A stretch of 64,000 nt of DNA from Chromohalobacter sp. 11-W (GTDB lineage Bacteria > Pseudomonadota > Gammaproteobacteria > Pseudomonadales > Halomonadaceae). How positions within the stretch are numbered: position 1 is the first letter of the stretch; each line of letters begins with the position of its first letter. Under the pieces are notes generated by a model, which worked only from the letters and a program-made list of their open reading frames with translations, was not told the DNA's origin and did no database searches. The DNA is taken from positions 62,001 through 126,000 of the forward strand of contig NZ_JARANZ010000008.1 of the NCBI RefSeq assembly GCF_029889905.1, written 5' to 3'. Shown here piece after piece: positions 1 through 12,748 of the stretch. Position numbers and translations under genes: made by a program.

Positions 1-1
1 C

Positions 2-571
2 GCCGAGTTCACGCGGGTCATCGTCGAGGAGGCGGACCGCCTGCGCGATCTGGTCGATCGTATGCTGGGACCCAACAGCATGAGTCGCCACGAACCGCTC
101 AACATCCACAAGGTGCTCGAGCGCGTGCGGACCTTGCTGGAGGCCGAGCATCCGCGCATCGAGTACGTGCGCGACTACGACCCCAGCCTGCCGGAGCTGG
201 ATGGCGACGAAGCGCAGCTGATTCAGGCGGTGCTCAATGTCGCCCGCAACGCCGTCCAGGCGATGGAAGAGCATGGCATCGACGGCCCGCGCTTGATCTT
301 GCGCACCCGGGCTCGGCGGCAATTCACGCTGGGTGCCGAGCGCCATCGGTTGGTATGCGAGCTGGGCATTCTCGATAACGGCCCCGGCATTCCCGAGACG
401 CTGCGCGAGACGTTGTTCTACCCCATGGTCTCGGGGCGGGCCGAGGGCAGTGGCCTGGGCCTTTCCATCGCGCAATCGATCCTGCATCAGCATCAGGGCC
501 TGATCGAGTGCGACTCGGTGCCCGGGTGTACCGAATTCCGTTTGTTGATTCCGCTTGATAGCCATCATTGA
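2..571 (+). CDS. ntrB: Nitrogen regulation sensor histidine kinase NtrB, 3' part
   Basis: The reading frame is open from base 2 and encodes the last 189 residues of a two-component sensor kinase; the N-terminal PAS region and the phosphorylated histidine lie before the window. Visible parts are the end of the dimerisation helix (EEADRLRDLVDRMLG), the N box (NVARNAVQAM), the G1 box (DNGPGI) and the G2 box (GSGLGLSIAQSI), which together form the ATP-binding HATPase domain. The DNRMLGP-like stretch after the helix and the NtrC gene 15 bases downstream identify it as NtrB (GlnL), which in the family phosphorylates NtrC under nitrogen limitation under control of PII. The partial state is due to the window edge, not to damage. 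Confidence 0.93.
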   Translation, partial: AEFTRVIVEEADRLRDLVDRMLGPNSMSRHEPLNIHKVLERVRTLLEAEHPRIEYVRDYDPSLPELDGDEAQLIQAVLNVARNAVQAMEEHGIDGPRLILRTRARRQFTLGAERHRLVCELGILDNGPGIPETLRETLFYPMVSGRAEGSGLGLSIAQSILHQHQGLIECDSVPGCTEFRLLIPLDSHH

Positions 572-586
572 GGCTCGGGAGACCCT

Positions 587-1996
<1,410 letters not shown>

Positions 1997-2017
1997 GCGC
2001 CGCGCGATTGGCTCGGG

Positions 2018-2068
2018 CTGTCGCCCGATCGTCATCGTATCGTCATCCACATGTCGCGGGATTGTCAT
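2018..2068 (+). promoter_or_regulatory. Tandem Pho-box array upstream of phnD
   Basis: Five heptamers start at 2018, 2029, 2040, 2051 and 2062, exactly 11 bp apart: CTGTCGC, TCGTCAT, TCGTCAT, ATGTCGC and TTGTCAT. The PhoB consensus is CTGTCAT repeated every 11 bp, and all five keep the GTC core. A -10-like AACAAT at 2080-2085 sits 11 bp after the last repeat, as in PhoB-activated promoters. I infer phosphate-starvation control of the phn genes; binding is not shown. Confidence 0.72.
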
Positions 2069-2076
2069 CCATGGGA

Positions 2077-2106
2077 GCGAACAATGAGGAGGTCCACATT
2101 GTTCGC
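2077..2106. promoter_or_regulatory. Perfect 10-bp inverted repeat before phnD
   Basis: GCGAACAATG (2077-2086) and CATTGTTCGC (2097-2106) are perfect inverted repeats around the 10-base spacer AGGAGGTCCA. The spacer contains a full Shine-Dalgarno-like AGGAGG, but the phnD start at 2123 has its own nearer AGGTGA. The repeat spans the expected -10 and transcription start of the Pho-type promoter, so it could be an operator; as RNA it would be a hairpin presenting AGGAGG in the loop. Confidence 0.5.
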
Positions 2107-2122
2107 AACCAGGTGATAATTC

Positions 2123-3103
2123 ATGCTTACGCAGACGCTTCCCCTGTCTCGTCCCGTTCTGGGGCTGACGCTGACCATTGCGGCGCTTGCCGCGGGCATT
2201 TCCACCGCCCAGGCCGATTTCCGGCTCAGCGATCGCTACACTGACAATGATGGCGATCTCGTCGCAGATATTCCCGAAGATGAAGCCCAGTGGCGCGATC
2301 CGGATACTCTGGTTTTCGCCTATACGCCGGTGGAGGATCCTGCCGTGTATGCGGATGTGTGGTCTGGCTTCCTGGATCATATGGAGGAGGTCATCGGCAA
2401 GAAGGTGAAGTTCTTCCCGGTGCAGTCCAACGCCGCTCAGATCGAAGCGATGCGCGCCGGACGCTTGCATGTCGCCGGCTTCAATACTGGCTCCAATCCG
2501 CTTGCGGTGGCCTGCGCGGGCTTTCGGCCCTTCGCCATGATGGCCGCCGATGATGGCTCCTTCGGCTACGAGATGGAGATCATCACCTATCCCGGCTCCG
2601 GCATCGACGAGGTCGAGGACATCAAGGGCAAGACCCTGACCCATACCTCAGAAACGTCCAATTCCGGCTACAAGGCGCCTACCGCGCTCATGGCCTCGGA
2701 GTTCGGCATGACCTCCGGCGAGGATTACGAGGTCGAGTTTTCCGGCAAGCACGACAATTCGATTCTCGGTGTCGCCAATCACGATTACGAGGTTGCCACC
2801 ATCGCCAACTCGGTCAAGGATCGCATGATCGACCGTGGCGTGATCGACGCGGATCAGATCGAGGTCATCTACCAATCGGATACCTTCCCGACCACGGCGT
2901 ACGGGGTGGCCCACGACCTCGCGCCCGAGCTACAGGAGGCGATCAAGGAAGCCTTCTTCGACTTCGACTGGGAGGGCTCCGCACTGGCCGAGGAATTCGG
3001 CAAGAACGGCGAATCTCAATTCATCCCTATCACCTTCAAGAAAGAATGGTCGGTGATCCGGCAGATCGACGCGGCAAACGACGTGCAGTACCAGTGTTCG
3101 TGA
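2123..3103 (+). CDS. phnD: Phosphonate ABC transporter substrate-binding protein PhnD
   Basis: This 326-residue periplasmic protein starts with a signal peptide (hydrophobic core [14 protein letters not shown], cleavage after AQA near residue 31). The mature part is a PhnD-type binding protein: the segment from [16 protein letters not shown] through [28 protein letters not shown] is typical, with the ligand loop near [12 protein letters not shown]. Family members bind phosphonates, phosphate esters or phosphite, and the exact ligand cannot be read from sequence. It is the first gene of a phnD-C-E-E operon, 64 bases before phnC. The Pho-box array upstream argues for phosphorus scavenging. No C-P lyase or phosphonatase gene is in the window. 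Confidence 0.9.
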   Translation: MLTQTLPLSRPVLGLTLTIAALAAGISTAQADFRLSDRYTDNDGDLVADIPEDEAQWRDPDTLVFAYTPVEDPAVYADVWSGFLDHMEEVIGKKVKFFPVQSNAAQIEAMRAGRLHVAGFNTGSNPLAVACAGFRPFAMMAADDGSFGYEMEIITYPGSGIDEVEDIKGKTLTHTSETSNSGYKAPTALMASEFGMTSGEDYEVEFSGKHDNSILGVANHDYEVATIANSVKDRMIDRGVIDADQIEVIYQSDTFPTTAYGVAHDLAPELQEAIKEAFFDFDWEGSALAEEFGKNGESQFIPITFKKEWSVIRQIDAANDVQYQCS

Positions 3104-3167
3104 GCCGTCGGGTGGCGGGCGGCGTCTTGCATGTCGTCGTCTGCCGCCATGGTGCTGGGAGGGTGAC

Positions 3168-3989
3168 ATGCTAGAACTCCAGCAACTTTCCAAGACGTAT
3201 GCCACCGGTGACACGGCGCTGCGGGATGTCTCTTTCGTCGTGCCGCGCGGTCAGGTGATGGGCTTGATCGGGCCTTCAGGCGCCGGCAAGTCGACGCTGA
3301 TTCGCTGCATCAATCGCCTGGTCGATCCCAGTGCGGGCCGTATCCTGCTCGGCGATACCGATCTCGCTCAGGTTGGGCGCAGTGAATTACGTCGCCAACG
3401 GCGGCGCATTGGCATGATCTTTCAGGAATACGCCTTGGTCGAGCGCCTCACCGTCATGGAAAACGTGCTCTCCGGACGCCTGGGTTATGTACCGTTCTGG
3501 CGCAGCTTCACGCGGCGTTTTCCAGGGCACGATATCGAGAATGCCTATCGTCTGCTGGATCGCGTGGGATTACTTGAACAGGCCGACAAGCGTGCCGATG
3601 CCTTGTCGGGCGGACAGCGCCAGCGGGTGGGCATCGCCCGAGCCCTGGCGCAGGAGCCGGCGTTGCTGCTGGTCGATGAGCCGACCGCGAGCCTGGATCC
3701 CAAGACGAGCCGCCAAATCATGCGCTTGATCATCGAGATCTGCGACGAGCGTGAATTGCCGGCCATCGTCAATATTCACGATGTGCCGCTGGCGCAGCAA
3801 TTCATGCATCGCCTGATCGGCTTGCGCGCGGGCGAGGTGGTCTTCGACGGCACGCCGGCGGCGCTCGATGAAGCGGTACTGGGCGATATCTACGGTGCCG
3901 AGGACTGGACGGCGATGCGCCGTGAGCACGAAGAAGACCAGGCGGCCGAGGCGGACGCCACGCGGCGTGTGGCGGAGGTCGCACGATGA
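3168..3989 (+). CDS. phnC: Phosphonate ABC transporter ATP-binding protein PhnC
   Basis: This 273-residue ATPase energises the phosphonate importer on the cytoplasmic side. Walker [10 protein letters not shown] lies at 35-43, the signature [15 protein letters not shown] begins near 145 and Walker [13 protein letters not shown] near 166. The short insertion after the Q-loop ([18 protein letters not shown]) is characteristic of the PhnC family. The ATG follows GGGAGGGTGAC. The stop codon overlaps the first phnE start by four bases (ATGA), indicating translational coupling. The last 25 residues are rich in Glu and Ala and look like a species-specific tail. Confidence 0.94.
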   Translation: MLELQQLSKTYATGDTALRDVSFVVPRGQVMGLIGPSGAGKSTLIRCINRLVDPSAGRILLGDTDLAQVGRSELRRQRRRIGMIFQEYALVERLTVMENVLSGRLGYVPFWRSFTRRFPGHDIENAYRLLDRVGLLEQADKRADALSGGQRQRVGIARALAQEPALLLVDEPTASLDPKTSRQIMRLIIEICDERELPAIVNIHDVPLAQQFMHRLIGLRAGEVVFDGTPAALDEAVLGDIYGAEDWTAMRREHEEDQAAEADATRRVAEVAR

Positions 3990-4795
3990 GCCTCGAGACG
4001 ACCTATCCGACGCGCTGGCGGCGCCCGCCGCGGATGTTGCGCGACCGGCGCTGGCGATTCGTCGTACAGGGCGCGGTGCTCGCTTATCTAGTGCTGGCGA
4101 TGGGCTCGTTGGACATCGAGTGGTCGCGGGTGGTGGAAGGCCTGGCACGCGGGCAGCGCTTCGTGGAGGGCTTCTTGCAGCCCGACTTTACCAGCCGCTG
4201 GAGCGATATCCGTCAAGGGCTGATCGAAAGCCTGACCATGACGCTTACCGCGACGGTGGTGGGGGTCTTGATCTCGGTCCCCATCGGTATCGGCGGGGCG
4301 CGTAACCTGGTGCCGGCGCCGGTATATGGGATATGTCGCACGATCATTGCCGTCAGCCGCTCGCTGCAGGAGATCATTATCGCGATCTTCCTGGTGGCGA
4401 TGTTCGGTTTCGGCCCGCTAGCGGGTTTCATGACATTGTCGTTCGCCTCGATCGGCTTCATCGCCAAGCTTCTCGCCGAAGATATCGAAGAATGCGATGT
4501 GCACCAGATCGAAGCGGTGCGTGCGGCGGGAGCATCATGGTGGCAGGTGCTGCACTATGCCATCCAGCCGCAAGTCATGCCGCGCCTGATTGGCCTGTCG
4601 ATGTACCGATTGGACATCAACTTCCGCGAAAGCGCGGTGATCGGCATCGTCGGTGCCGGCGGCATCGGTGCCACGCTCAATACCGCCATCGACCGTTACG
4701 AATACGACAGTGCCGGCGCCATCCTGCTGATCGTTATTGTCATCGTCATGCTATCCGAGTATGGCTCCAGCTATTTGAGAAGATTCCTGCAATGA
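3986..4795 (+). CDS. phnE: Phosphonate ABC transporter permease PhnE (first copy)
   Basis: This 269-residue inner-membrane permease has about five or six hydrophobic segments and the ABC permease coupling loop around [20 protein letters not shown], where the EAA-type motif contacts PhnC. The PhnE signatures [14 protein letters not shown] and [22 protein letters not shown] are present. It overlaps phnC at its start and the second phnE at its end, each by ATGA. Two consecutive PhnE proteins probably form a heterodimeric channel, an arrangement known in other phn operons. Confidence 0.93.
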   Translation: MSLETTYPTRWRRPPRMLRDRRWRFVVQGAVLAYLVLAMGSLDIEWSRVVEGLARGQRFVEGFLQPDFTSRWSDIRQGLIESLTMTLTATVVGVLISVPIGIGGARNLVPAPVYGICRTIIAVSRSLQEIIIAIFLVAMFGFGPLAGFMTLSFASIGFIAKLLAEDIEECDVHQIEAVRAAGASWWQVLHYAIQPQVMPRLIGLSMYRLDINFRESAVIGIVGAGGIGATLNTAIDRYEYDSAGAILLIVIVIVMLSEYGSSYLRRFLQ

Positions 4796-5625
4796 AGCCG
4801 ACCCTCGTGACCCCCGACGCACCGGCTGCCTACGCTGATGTGTGGACCTTTCGCACGCCACGGACGCGGCTCGCTTTGTGGTGCGGGTGGCTGGCGCTGG
4901 TCGCGCTGTTCGTCTACTGCTGGCAGGTCATGAACGCCGATACGATGTGGGTATTCGTGGCCGATGCGCCGACCCAAGCCGTCGATATCGGTTCACGTAT
5001 GTGGCCACCGAGTTTGAGTTATCTGCCCGAGCTGATGAAGCCGCTGTGGGATACGCTCAATATCGCCACCCTGGGCACGCTGGGCGGAGTGCTCATGGCG
5101 GTGCCGGTCGCCTTTCTCGCGGCGCGCAATACCACGCCATCCTCGATCTTGATCAGGCCGCTGGCGTTGTGGGTGATCGTCGCGTCGCGCTCGATCAATT
5201 CACTGATCTGGGCCTTGCTGCTGGTGGCTATCATCGGGCCGGGGCTGCTCGCCGGCGTGGTGGCGATTGCGCTGCGTTCCATCGGCTTCGTCGGCAAGTT
5301 GCTCTACGAGGCCATCGAGGAAACCGATATCCGCCAGGTCGAGGCGGTCAGCGCCACGGGTGCGAGTTCCATGCAGCAGCTCAACTACGCCATCGTGCCG
5401 CAGATACTGCCGGCGTTCTGGGGGATCACCATGTTTCGCTGGGACATCAACATCCGCGAGAGCACCATTCTGGGGCTAGTCGGCGCTGGCGGCATCGGCC
5501 TCAAGTTGCAGTCGTCGATCAATGTGCTGGCCTGGCCGCAAGTAGCGACGATCCTGCTGCTCATCCTGGCCACGGTGATCGTCAGCGAGTGGGTCTCGGC
5601 GCGGGTGCGCCATGCCATTCTGTGA
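4792..5625 (+). CDS. phnE: Phosphonate ABC transporter permease PhnE (second copy)
   Basis: This 277-residue permease is a paralogue of the preceding gene. It shares SRSINSLIWALLLVAIIGPG, the coupling loop EAVSATGASSMQQLNYAIVP and the C-terminal RWDINIRESTILGLVGAGGIG. The start at 4792 is the ATG of the ATGA overlap with the first phnE stop; an open frame extends upstream, but that part runs through the first phnE and is not used. The N-terminal 30 residues are longer than in the first copy. It should pair with the first PhnE in the membrane and ends the phn operon. Confidence 0.92.
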   Translation: MKPTLVTPDAPAAYADVWTFRTPRTRLALWCGWLALVALFVYCWQVMNADTMWVFVADAPTQAVDIGSRMWPPSLSYLPELMKPLWDTLNIATLGTLGGVLMAVPVAFLAARNTTPSSILIRPLALWVIVASRSINSLIWALLLVAIIGPGLLAGVVAIALRSIGFVGKLLYEAIEETDIRQVEAVSATGASSMQQLNYAIVPQILPAFWGITMFRWDINIRESTILGLVGAGGIGLKLQSSINVLAWPQVATILLLILATVIVSEWVSARVRHAIL

Positions 5626-5708
5626 TCTTTACGCCGTCGACACGCGCCATGCCCCGTGCATCTTGCCGAGCGGCGTAATATCCTTCTCCTCCTAACGTCT
5701 AATCCGAT

Positions 5709-5754
5709 ATGCTTTCCCGCCTGGTCTGACAGGTGACGCGTCAGCGGGAAGCAT
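5709..5754. promoter_or_regulatory. Imperfect nested inverted repeat in the leader before 5861
   Basis: ATGCTTTCCCGC (5709-5720) pairs with GCGGGAAGCAT (5744-5754) with one bulged T, and CTGAC (5726-5730) with GTCAG (5740-5744). It lies about 107 bases before the next start and 84 bases after phnE. No T-run follows, so it is a weak terminator candidate; a structured leader is also possible. Confidence 0.35.
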
Positions 5755-5860
5755 GTCTCATGCGCCAGCCACGCTGGCCGTGTTCAATCCGACCGCCGTC
5801 GTCCGCGCGGGCCTTTCGCCCGCGCGCCGCACGGCCGTCGCGTGACAATAGGAGTCCCGA

Positions 5861-6724
5861 GTGGCAACCCCCTCGCAACACGATCTACGTAATGACTTTC
5901 GCGCCTTGCTGGCGTCCGATCAGTGCTTTTTCACCGCCTCGGTATTCGATCCCATGTCGGCACGCATTGCCGCGGACCTGGGCTTCGAAGTGGGCATTCT
6001 TGGGGGCTCGGTAGCCTCGCTGCAGGTGCTGGCGGCGCCGGATTTCGCCTTGATCACCTTGAGCGAGTTCGTTGAGCAGGCGACCCGCATCGGCCGCGTG
6101 ACGCGGCTACCGGTGATCGCCGACGCCGATCACGGCTATGGCAACGCGCTCAACGTCATGCGTACCATCACCGAGCTCGAGCGGGCCGGGGTAGCAGCGT
6201 TGACCATCGAGGACACCTTGCTGCCGGCGCAGTATGGGCACAAGTCCACCGATCTCATCCCGCTCGACGAGGGCGTAGGCAAGATGCGTGCGGCGCTGGA
6301 GGCACGCATCGACCCGGCGATGGCGATCATCGCGCGCACCAATGCCGGTCAGCTCGACGATGATGCCGCCGTCGAGCGTGTGTGTGCCTATCAGGCGGCG
6401 GGCGTGGATGCCATCTGCCTGGTGGGCGTGCGTGACTTCGATCATCTTGCGCGTCTGGCTGCACCGCTGGATATCCCGCTGATGCTGGTCACCTACGGCA
6501 ACCCCGAACTGCGTGATCGCGAACGTCTGGCTGCGCTCGGCGTGCGCGTGGTGGTCAACGGCCATGCGGCTTATTTCGCCGCGATCAAGGCGACTTACGA
6601 CTGCCTGCGTGAGCAGCGCGACATCGCCGCCAGCGAATTGAGCGCGTCGCAGTTGTCCACGCGTTACTCTACGCTGGACGAGTATCGTGCCTGGGCGCGC
6701 GATTATATGGATGTGAAAGAGTAG
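5861..6724 (+). CDS. Oxaloacetate decarboxylase, PEP mutase/isocitrate lyase superfamily
   Basis: This 287-residue cytoplasmic protein has the PEP mutase/isocitrate lyase fold. Key stretches are [34 protein letters not shown], the metal and substrate motif [12 protein letters not shown] and [13 protein letters not shown]. The length and these blocks match the Pseudomonas protein PA4872, which is a biotin-independent oxaloacetate decarboxylase rather than an isocitrate lyase; the lyase Cys signature KKCGH is absent. The start is GTG at 5861 with GGAG eight bases upstream. The neighbouring phosphonate transporter makes phosphonopyruvate chemistry tempting, but the close PA4872 resemblance argues for oxaloacetate to pyruvate plus CO2. 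Confidence 0.82.
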   Translation: MATPSQHDLRNDFRALLASDQCFFTASVFDPMSARIAADLGFEVGILGGSVASLQVLAAPDFALITLSEFVEQATRIGRVTRLPVIADADHGYGNALNVMRTITELERAGVAALTIEDTLLPAQYGHKSTDLIPLDEGVGKMRAALEARIDPAMAIIARTNAGQLDDDAAVERVCAYQAAGVDAICLVGVRDFDHLARLAAPLDIPLMLVTYGNPELRDRERLAALGVRVVVNGHAAYFAAIKATYDCLREQRDIAASELSASQLSTRYSTLDEYRAWARDYMDVKE

Positions 6725-6746
6725 GCCTCGACAACCGGAGAGTGCG

Positions 6747-8084
6747 ATGACCGCCATGCAATGGGAGCGCTTGCTCGACCCGATGCGTCTCAACGACAAG
6801 CACGGGGGCTCGCGCGAGGAGATCGGGCGCAGTCCGTTCCACAAGGACCACGACCGTATCGTCTTCGCCGGCTCGTTCCGGCGCTTGGGGCGCAAGACCC
6901 AGGTACACCCGCTGACCGACAACGATCATATCCACACCCGCTTGACGCATTCGTTGGAGGTGGGCTGCGTAGGTCGTTCTTTGGGCATGATCGTCGGCGA
7001 GCAGTTGCGCGAGCGGCTACCGGAATGGATTACGCCCGCTGATTTGGGGGTCATCGTGCAGGCGGCCTGCCTGGGGCATGATATCGGCAATCCGCCGTTC
7101 GGGCATGCCGGTGAATATGCCATTCGCGACTGGTTCAAGCGCGCCGAGGCGGAGGGCAGCGGGTTGCTGGCCGAGCTTTCGCCGGCCGAGCGAGAAGATC
7201 TGCTGACCTACGAGGGCAACGCCCAAGGGTTTCGCATCGTCACTCAGATCGAGTACAACCAGTTCAACGGTGGCATGCGCCTGACTGCCGCCACGCTGGG
7301 CACGATGCTCAAGTATCCGTGGACGGTGGAACGCGCCTCGCGGGCCGGCAAGTTCGGTTGTTACCAGTCGGAACGCGAGCAATTGGGCGAGGTTGCCGAG
7401 CGTCTAGGCTTGTTGCCGCGTGGCGAAACCGCCTGGTGTCGGCACCCGCTGGCCTATCTCGTCGAGGCCGCCGACGATATCTGCTATGCGCTGCTGGATC
7501 TCGAGGACGGCCTGGAAATGGGCATCCTGCGCTACGACGAAGTCGCCGAGGTGCTCATTCAGATCGCCGGAGGGACGCCGTCGGGCTATGACGATATGCG
7601 TGCCCGGGGCGTGTCCCAGCGTCGACGTATTGCGGCTTTGCGCGGCGCGGCGATGGAACGTGCGGTGAACGATGTCGCGGCAGTATTCGTGCAACATGAG
7701 AGTGCGCTGCTGAACGGCACCCTGAATGGCGACCTGCTCGAGCTGTGTCATCCCGATCTGGGCTGGGGAGTAGGCACGGCCAAGCAGATCGCCCGCGAGC
7801 GAATTTTCCAGAACGAACGCAAGGCCAAGCTGGAGATCGGTGCCTACACGACGCTGGGCATTCTCCTCGAAGCCTTCATCGGCGCGGCGTATGAGCTTCA
7901 CCACAGCGGCGAGTCTTCCTTCAAGCACCAGCGCGTGCTGGCGTTGATCGGGGAGAACACGCCCAAGCCGTCGTGGTCGCTCTATGCCAGCTATCGGCGC
8001 ATGCTCGATTTCATCGGCGGCATGACCGACCACTACGCTGTCGACCTGGCCCAAGAGATGGGCGGCCGACTGCGCGGCGAGTGA
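6747..8084 (+). CDS. dgt: dGTPase-like HD-domain triphosphohydrolase
   Basis: This 445-residue protein has the HD metal-binding domain of deoxyguanosinetriphosphate triphosphohydrolases: His in RLTHSLEVG, the HD pair at about 111-112 in CLGHDIGNPPFGHAGE, and the later Asp in EAADDICYALLDLEDG. The family hydrolyses dGTP or other dNTPs to nucleoside plus triphosphate. Length fits the dGTPase-like type 1 family better than the 505-residue E. coli enzyme, so substrate preference is open. It starts 22 bases after the previous gene behind GGAGAG and may share its transcript. It converges with malM, and a hairpin spans its stop codon. Confidence 0.88.
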   Translation: MTAMQWERLLDPMRLNDKHGGSREEIGRSPFHKDHDRIVFAGSFRRLGRKTQVHPLTDNDHIHTRLTHSLEVGCVGRSLGMIVGEQLRERLPEWITPADLGVIVQAACLGHDIGNPPFGHAGEYAIRDWFKRAEAEGSGLLAELSPAEREDLLTYEGNAQGFRIVTQIEYNQFNGGMRLTAATLGTMLKYPWTVERASRAGKFGCYQSEREQLGEVAERLGLLPRGETAWCRHPLAYLVEAADDICYALLDLEDGLEMGILRYDEVAEVLIQIAGGTPSGYDDMRARGVSQRRRIAALRGAAMERAVNDVAAVFVQHESALLNGTLNGDLLELCHPDLGWGVGTAKQIARERIFQNERKAKLEIGAYTTLGILLEAFIGAAYELHHSGESSFKHQRVLALIGENTPKPSWSLYASYRRMLDFIGGMTDHYAVDLAQEMGGRLRGE

Positions 8085-8101
8085 CGCGCTCGCCACTCGC
8101 C
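8076..8101. terminator. Hairpin between convergent dgt and malM
   Basis: GGCGAGTG (8076-8083) and CACTCGCC (8094-8101) form an 8-bp stem with a 10-base loop that begins at the dgt stop codon. There is no clear T-run on either side, so it is a possible bidirectional terminator. Confidence 0.45.
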
Positions 8102-8114
8102 ATGCGTTGCGGGT

Positions 8115-9035
8115 TTACGGTGAGACGCTGCGCAGGCGCTCGGCCAGCCAGGCGCGGGTGCCGCTGTGGCCTTCGCGCTCGGCGCGTTCGGCCAACTGCA
8201 TGGCCAGCTCGATGTCATCGGCCTTGAGGGCAGCGTTGATCATCCGCCGGTAATCGAAATCGGGCGCGGAGGCGTTGTCGCTTGATACGGATGCCTGTTC
8301 GTCGCGCACATTCGCGGTGCGGGTCTCCGTCACACTATCGGCATGCGAGCGCGTGCCGAGAATCGGTGTCAGCAGGCCGCCACCAGTCTCGCGTGATTCG
8401 CTTTCCAGGGTGACGTTGCCGGTGGCGGTGTGCTCGGCGATGGGATCGGGCCCCGGGGGAAGCGCGAGGCCGCGCACACGGGCATAGACTTTCTCCGCGC
8501 TTTCATACTGCGTCGTGCCCTGGCGCGCGGCCTCGTTGCTGTAGACCACCATGTAGGCGGCATCGGGGCCGGGGGTGATGTCGAAGGTGGCGCCCAAACG
8601 CGCCCCGGCGAAACCATTGGGACTGAGGTAGTCGAATTTATCGCTGGCGACGCGCTGCGTGGGCTGAAAATCCTCATCGAGGATCAGCACCGTGGGGGCG
8701 AAGACCTGATCGTTGGCGATGGTACTGGTGAGTTTGAACGTCAGCGGCCCGCGCGTGCGCGGTAACTCGAACGCCTGGAAGTAGCTGGCCCCGTCCTCGA
8801 AGCGGTGCATCGGGGCTTGTGTGTCGAGCGTTAATGAGTGTGACTCGCCGACCGCCAAGGACCGATAAGGCAAGGCGGCAAGCGTGTCGCAGCAGTCCGC
8901 GGCGCGATTGAGCGCTTGTTGGCTTTGCTTGGCCGGCGCCACGGAGGTGGCGTCGTGGGGGACCAGCGAGGCACAGCCCGCCAGGCTGGTCAGGGCCAGT
9001 CCCGAGAGCAGGGCGACGAGGGGGCGTTGTGGCAT
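8115..9035 (-). CDS. malM: MalM-like maltose operon lipoprotein
   Basis: This 306-residue envelope protein begins with a lipoprotein signal (LSGLALTSLAGC), so the mature protein should be lipid-anchored at the Cys. The body resembles MalM: the repeated CCDTLAALPYRSLAVGES start, the block YFQAFELPRTRGPLTFKLTS and the C-terminal YRRMINAALKADDIELAMQLAERAEREG. The start at 9035 has GGGAG nine bases upstream; a TTG start at 9056 has nothing comparable. It lies directly downstream of lamB in the same order as E. coli lamB-malM. MalM's biochemical role is not settled in any organism. Confidence 0.8.
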   Translation of the reverse strand: MPQRPLVALLSGLALTSLAGCASLVPHDATSVAPAKQSQQALNRAADCCDTLAALPYRSLAVGESHSLTLDTQAPMHRFEDGASYFQAFELPRTRGPLTFKLTSTIANDQVFAPTVLILDEDFQPTQRVASDKFDYLSPNGFAGARLGATFDITPGPDAAYMVVYSNEAARQGTTQYESAEKVYARVRGLALPPGPDPIAEHTATGNVTLESESRETGGGLLTPILGTRSHADSVTETRTANVRDEQASVSSDNASAPDFDYRRMINAALKADDIELAMQLAERAEREGHSGTRAWLAERLRSVSP

Positions 9036-9144
9036 GCGATGAACTCCCGAATGCAAAAGTGGCCCCGACGCTCACGCGGCGGGGCCCGAAGGATCGATAC
9101 AGCTAACTAGTGTGTCGGCGGTCGCTTTGGTGACCGCCGAGCGA

Positions 9145-11119
<1,975 letters not shown>

Positions 11120-12748
11120 GTGAGCGAGTTTACCTGGCTGGATAGCGTCGTCTTGGTGGTGTACATCCTGCTCGTGGCGCTGATCGGTGCGCGCTTCGGG
11201 CGCTCTCAGGCGAGTACCCAGGATTATTTCCTTGGCGGGCGCCGCATTCCCAGTTGGGCGATCGGGTTGTCGGTGATGGCCACCCAGGCCAGCGCGATCA
11301 CTTTCATCGGCGCGCCAGGATGGGGCTTCGACGGTGGCCTGGAGCGCCTGGTGACGTTCATCAACGTACCGCTAGCGATGGCGGTGCTGATCGTGTTGCT
11401 CGTGCCGGTTTTCCATCGCGCGGGCATCTACAGCATCTACGAGCTGCTCGAGCGGCGCTTCGGTCCGGCTACACGCAGTGTCAGTGCCGGTTTGTTTTTA
11501 ATCGCGCGAGGGTTGGCCACTGGGGTGGTGCTTTATGCGCCGGCGCTGGTGCTCTCGGTAGTGACCGGATGGAGCGTCAATCTGACCATCGTGGTGATGG
11601 CGGTGCTGGCGGTGAGCTACACGGTGCTGGGTGGCATCAGTGCTGTTATCTGGACCGATGTGATCCAGATGTTCGTGCTCTGGCTCGGCGCCTTGGTCAG
11701 CATGGGTTTGATGGTAGCTAGCCTGCCCGGGGGCTGGAGCGATGTCTTCGCCTTCGGCGCGTCGCACGGTATGTTCAATACCCTCGATCTTTCGCTCGAC
11801 CCCAGTGTCACCTACTCGCTGTGGGCGGGGCTTTTCGGGGGCATCTTCCTGCATATCGCCTATTTCGGCACCGATCAAAGCCAGATTCAGCGGGTATTGA
11901 CCAGCCCCGATGTTCCGCAAGGCCAGCGTTCGCTGTTGATTGGCGGCTATCTGCTGGTGCCACAGATGCTGCTGTTTCTGTTCATCGGGGTGATGTTGGC
12001 GACCTACTACGACCAGCATGGCCTCACCGCGCCCGAGAACCTCAACGAGTTGTTTCCGCGCTATGTGGTCAGCGCCTTTCCATCCGGCCTGGCTGGCTTA
12101 GTGATGGCGGGCGTCTTCGCCGCGGCGATGTCGAGTCTCGACTCGGCTCTCAATTCGCTCTCGGCGGTCAGCGTGCGTGATTTCTATACGCGCTATGTCA
12201 AACCCGAGGCTAGCGAGGCTCATTATCTCAAGGCGTCGCGTTGGGCAACGGTCTTCTGGGGACTCTATGCGACGGTCTTCGCTTTCTTCGCGGGCAACCT
12301 GGGGCCGGTGATCGAAGCAGTCAATCGCATCGGGTCGTGGTTTTACGGCGCCTTGCTGGGGACTTTCCTGCTGGCCATACTCAGCCGTCGCACCAACGCC
12401 CGAGGCGCGTTGAGCGGGCTGCTGTTGGGGATGTTCGCCGTGTGGGGCGTCGAAAGTCTCGGCGATATCTCATGGCTCTATAACAACCTCGTTGGCGTGA
12501 TGGTCTCGCTCGGCGTGGGGTATCTCGTCAGCTTGACGGCGCCTGCGCCGAGTGCCGCGCAACTCAGCGATGTGGTTATCGAGGAAACCGCGCCGGACAT
12601 GCAGGCAATGCTGTCGACACGGGCCGGTAATGCGCGGCCGGTCACCGCAGAGGCGCGCGTGACACGTCGTCGCTGCCTGGGATTGGTGGCCTGGTTCTGC
12701 GTACTGCTGGCGGGGTTGGTGCTATTGCAGGTATGGGCCAATGCATGA
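11120..12748 (+). CDS. Sodium:solute symporter (SSS family)
   Basis: This 542-residue inner-membrane protein has about 13 hydrophobic segments in the SSS pattern. The early FGRSQASTQDYFLGGRRIPSW leads into WAIGLSVMATQASAITFIGAPG, the usual SSS signature, and LAGLVMAGVFAAAMSSLDSALNSLS is the conserved helix carrying the second sodium site. The start is GTG. The substrate cannot be deduced; glucose, uronate and carboxylate carriers share this layout. Divergent lamB suggests a carbohydrate-related solute, but that is only context. The stop overlaps the next gene by eight bases. Confidence 0.85.
   Translation: MSEFTWLDSVVLVVYILLVALIGARFGRSQASTQDYFLGGRRIPSWAIGLSVMATQASAITFIGAPGWGFDGGLERLVTFINVPLAMAVLIVLLVPVFHRAGIYSIYELLERRFGPATRSVSAGLFLIARGLATGVVLYAPALVLSVVTGWSVNLTIVVMAVLAVSYTVLGGISAVIWTDVIQMFVLWLGALVSMGLMVASLPGGWSDVFAFGASHGMFNTLDLSLDPSVTYSLWAGLFGGIFLHIAYFGTDQSQIQRVLTSPDVPQGQRSLLIGGYLLVPQMLLFLFIGVMLATYYDQHGLTAPENLNELFPRYVVSAFPSGLAGLVMAGVFAAAMSSLDSALNSLSAVSVRDFYTRYVKPEASEAHYLKASRWATVFWGLYATVFAFFAGNLGPVIEAVNRIGSWFYGALLGTFLLAILSRRTNARGALSGLLLGMFAVWGVESLGDISWLYNNLVGVMVSLGVGYLVSLTAPAPSAAQLSDVVIEETAPDMQAMLSTRAGNARPVTAEARVTRRRCLGLVAWFCVLLAGLVLLQVWANA

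Noticed and set aside
5861-6724. Isocitrate lyase, methylisocitrate lyase or phosphonopyruvate hydrolase
   Set aside because: The KKCGH signature of the lyases is absent and sequence blocks match the PA4872-type oxaloacetate decarboxylase better.
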